From Clostridiales bacterium (GTDB lineage: Bacteria > Bacillota > Clostridia > Oscillospirales > Oscillospiraceae): a stretch of DNA of 6,756 nt. Position 1 is the stretch's first letter, and each line of letters starts with the position of its first letter. The stretch covers positions 1-6,756 of the forward strand of contig PITX01000070.1 of the NCBI GenBank assembly GCA_017577345.1. Direction: 5' to 3'. Shown in pieces: positions 5,216 to 6,756 of the stretch. Under the pieces are notes generated by a model. That model did not search any database. It worked only from the letters and a program-made list of their open reading frames with translations, and was not told the origin of the DNA. The translations under genes were made by a program, and so were the position numbers.

Positions 5216-5764
5216 ATGATACTTGAAACGAAAAGACTGATTCTCCGCCCGTGGGATGAAGCGGATGCAGAAAGTTTATACGAATATGCGAAGGACGACC
5301 GCGTCGGTCCTGCTGCCGGATGGCCGCCCCATACAAGCGTTGAAAACAGCCGTGAGGTCATCAAAACTGTTTTATCCGTTCCGGAGACTTATGCCGTTTG
5401 TTTGAAAGACGATAATAAAGCCATCGGCAGCATCGGTCTGATGATCGGCAAAAACAGTAATCTTGACATCCCTGAAAACGAAGGCGAGATCGGCTACTGG
5501 ATTGGTGTTCCCTTTTGGGGACGGGAACTGATTCCCGAAGCAACAAGCGAACTGATCCGCCACGCATTTGCCGATTTACATCTTGAAACGCTTTGGTGTG
5601 GCTATTTTGACGGCAATGAAAAATCGAAACGCTGTCAGGAAAAGTGCGGATTTACTTATCACCACACGGACAAAGATGTTCATTGGAAATTGATGAACGA
5701 TCTCCGCACCGAACATATCACACGGCTGACAAAAGAAAAATGGGAAAGCAGTTTACACAGATAA
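5216..5764 (+). CDS. GNAT-family N-acetyltransferase (second of three), altered CoA loop
   Basis: This 182-residue GNAT protein starts MILETKRLILRPW and has a conserved EIGYWIGVPFWG strand and loop (91-102) and a late segment NEKSKRCQEKCGF (134-146). The acetyl-CoA loop reads FWGRELIPEA (100-109); in close relatives I would expect WGQGLIPEA, so the second glycine of the R/Q-x-x-G-x-G/A motif is replaced by Glu104 (codon GAA at 5525-5527, one transition from GGA). This may weaken cofactor binding or mark a diverged function. The gene is otherwise intact. It follows the previous GNAT gene by nine bases with aagga (5205-5209) as ribosome binding site, and the two proteins share the same general architecture without being close copies. 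Substrate unknown. Confidence 0.88.
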   Translation: MILETKRLILRPWDEADAESLYEYAKDDRVGPAAGWPPHTSVENSREVIKTVLSVPETYAVCLKDDNKAIGSIGLMIGKNSNLDIPENEGEIGYWIGVPFWGRELIPEATSELIRHAFADLHLETLWCGYFDGNEKSKRCQEKCGFTYHHTDKDVHWKLMNDLRTEHITRLTKEKWESSLHR

Positions 5765-5786
5765 AATATCAGAAAGAAGGCAGGAT

Positions 5787-6149
5787 ATGATATTATGTGG
5801 TTTTTTGATCGTTGTAAAAGATATCAAAAAAGCAGAGAAGTATTATCACGACCTCTTCGGTCTTAAAACGCTTGCTGATCACGACGGCAATATGGTTCTG
5901 TCGGACGGGCTTATTTTACAGGAGGAAAAATACTGGCGCACTTTTTTAGGCAAGGACATTATTCCGCAAAACAACGCCTGCGAGCTGTATTTTGAGGAAG
6001 AAAATGTGGATGCGTTTTATGAAAAACTGAAAACGCTCTATCCAGAAACGGAATTTGTCAATCTGCCTATGACGCACAGTTGGGGACAGCGTGTGGTACG
6101 CTTTTATGATCCGGACGGAAATCTGATCGAAGTCGGAACACCGATGTAA
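5787..6149 (+). CDS. VOC-superfamily (glyoxalase/bleomycin-resistance fold) protein
   Basis: This 120-residue protein is a single VOC domain made of two beta-alpha-beta-beta-beta modules, the size of glyoxalase I-like and bleomycin-binding proteins that act as dimers. The first module starts FLIVVKDIKKAEKYYHDLFG (6-25), the usual alpha helix pattern; the second ends HSWGQRVVRFYDPDGNLIEV (97-116), with His97 and Glu115 in the positions of usual metal ligands. Such proteins either catalyse metal-dependent chemistry on small molecules or bind and sequester them; the choice cannot be made here. The ATG at 5787 has aaagaagg (5773-5780) six bases upstream. It lies 22 bases after the second GNAT gene and 15 before the third. 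Confidence 0.88.
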   Translation: MILCGFLIVVKDIKKAEKYYHDLFGLKTLADHDGNMVLSDGLILQEEKYWRTFLGKDIIPQNNACELYFEEENVDAFYEKLKTLYPETEFVNLPMTHSWGQRVVRFYDPDGNLIEVGTPM

Positions 6150-6164
6150 AAAAAGAGGAAAAGT

Positions 6165-6617
6165 ATGATAGAAACAAATCGCTTGAAAATATATGCAGCT
6201 TCTAAAGAGCAGATGGAGACATTCATTGCGGCGCAGTCAATTGATGTTCTGAAAGCGGCTTACACAGAAATGCTGAATGGCTGTCTGGTACATCCCGATC
6301 AGTGGGAGTGGTATGCCATTTGGATGATCGAATTGAAAGATGGTACCCATATAGGAGAGTTGTGCTTCAAGGGCATTAACAAATCCGGCTCGACCGAGAT
6401 CGGCTACGGCACCGACGAAGAATATCGCGGACGCGGATACGCGTCGGAGGCGGTGACCGCCGTTTCCGCATGGGCTTTGGAGCAAAATGGTATAAACTGC
6501 GTGACCGCCGAGGTTGAAAGAGAAAATACCGCGTCCGTGAGAGTCCTTGAAAAATCGGGATTTGAACTGACCGGCAGGATCGGAGAAGAAGGCCCGATTT
6601 ACAGGAAAGAAAAGTGA
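6165..6617 (+). CDS. GNAT-family N-acetyltransferase (third of three)
   Basis: This 150-residue GNAT protein starts MIETNRLKIY, has the acetyl-CoA loop YRGRGYASEA (87-96) with the canonical R-G-x-G-Y-A pattern, and the late motif ENTASVRVLEKSGFE (120-134). It is the shortest of the three GNATs but spans the whole domain. The ribosome binding site aagagga (6153-6159) lies five bases before the ATG. Composition changes within the gene: 6181-6300 has 54 of 120 G+C, while 6381-6480 has 64 of 100, so the cofactor-binding half could have a different history from the N-terminal half. The substrate is unknown; context suggests membership of the TetR-controlled cluster. Confidence 0.88.
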   Translation: MIETNRLKIYAASKEQMETFIAAQSIDVLKAAYTEMLNGCLVHPDQWEWYAIWMIELKDGTHIGELCFKGINKSGSTEIGYGTDEEYRGRGYASEAVTAVSAWALEQNGINCVTAEVERENTASVRVLEKSGFELTGRIGEEGPIYRKEK

Positions 6618-6649
6618 CAAACTAACGATTTGCAGAGGTGAACTACAAA

Positions 6650-6756
6650 ATGAAGACCGATAAACAGATCATTAATCTGTTCAGCGTGTCGAAAAACCCT
6701 TTTCGACACGCTGACAGGCTGTCAAAAAGTTCGGAAGATAGGACGTTTGCGAGCGC
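6650..6756 (+). pseudogene. Start of a further gene, apparently interrupted by the MITE end
   Basis: An ATG at 6650 with gaggtg (6635-6640) nine bases upstream starts a frame 32 bases after the third GNAT stop. The first 11 codons read MKTDKQIINLF, and from 6682 the sequence is that of the mobile element also found at 435-491. The frame stays open through the element to the window edge (35 codons, no stop), so a fused product is possible, but the residues after the eleventh are encoded by the element. I read it as the last gene of the cluster broken by an insertion. If a duplicated palindrome and the rest of a gene lie beyond the right edge, this is confirmed. Confidence 0.5.
6682..6756. mobile_element. 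Left end of a second copy of the MITE-like element (partial)
   Basis: Positions 6682-6738 are identical over 57 bases to 435-491, in the same orientation, including the 14-bp stem, accc loop and the terminal repeat gctgtcaaaaagttcgg. After 6738 the copies differ: this one continues with taggacg, which resembles 528-534 of the first copy, so it may lack the first arm of the internal hairpin or be a variant subtype. Its left border falls right after the perfect-arm palindrome aacagatcattaatctgtt (6663-6681), as the first copy follows a palindrome at 418-434. The element runs off the window. Confidence 0.75.

Overview
The window looks like chromosomal DNA from an anaerobic clostridial Firmicute, most likely of the Oscillospiraceae/Ruminococcaceae type. 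The evidence is a two-gene minimal SUF operon with a short SufB, strong AGGAGG-like ribosome binding sites, sigma-A promoters with extended -10 boxes, short palindromic intergenic repeats, and a run of small acetyltransferase and regulator genes. Genus cannot be fixed from the sequence alone.

Layout. Positions 1-21 hold the first seven codons of a leftward gene with a clear ribosome binding site and promoter. Positions 85-912 hold no convincing gene. They contain a family of 40-bp palindromic repeats in head-to-head pairs (235-352 and 407-864). The second pair is split by a 253-bp MITE-like element (435-687) flanked by a perfect 17-bp duplication of a palindrome. Removing the element and one duplication copy restores a repeat unit identical over 40 bp to the intact one at 235-274.

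Positions 913-3133 are a GC-rich housekeeping operon read rightward from a good promoter: sufC, sufB (7-bp overlap) and rlmH. SufC and SufB would form the ATP-driven scaffold for iron-sulfur cluster assembly; no cysteine desulfurase or SufU lies in the window. RlmH methylates pseudouridine 1915 of 23S rRNA.

Positions 3152-6617 are a tightly packed rightward cluster, lower in GC in the stretches sampled: two tiny ORFs of doubtful status, a TetR/AcrR regulator, an isochorismatase-type cysteine hydrolase, a glycine-zipper membrane protein, three GNAT acetyltransferases and a VOC/glyoxalase-fold protein. Gaps are at most 22 bp, so one transcript under TetR control is plausible. All the enzymes are small-molecule modifying types, which suggests an accessory detoxification or resistance-like cassette, but no substrate can be named.

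At the right end a new gene starts at 6650 and is interrupted after about 11 codons by a second copy of the MITE left end (6682 onward), identical over 57 bp to 435-491. This copy also abuts a perfect-arm palindrome. The most interesting signal in the window is this mobile element, which appears to target and duplicate hairpin-forming sequences.
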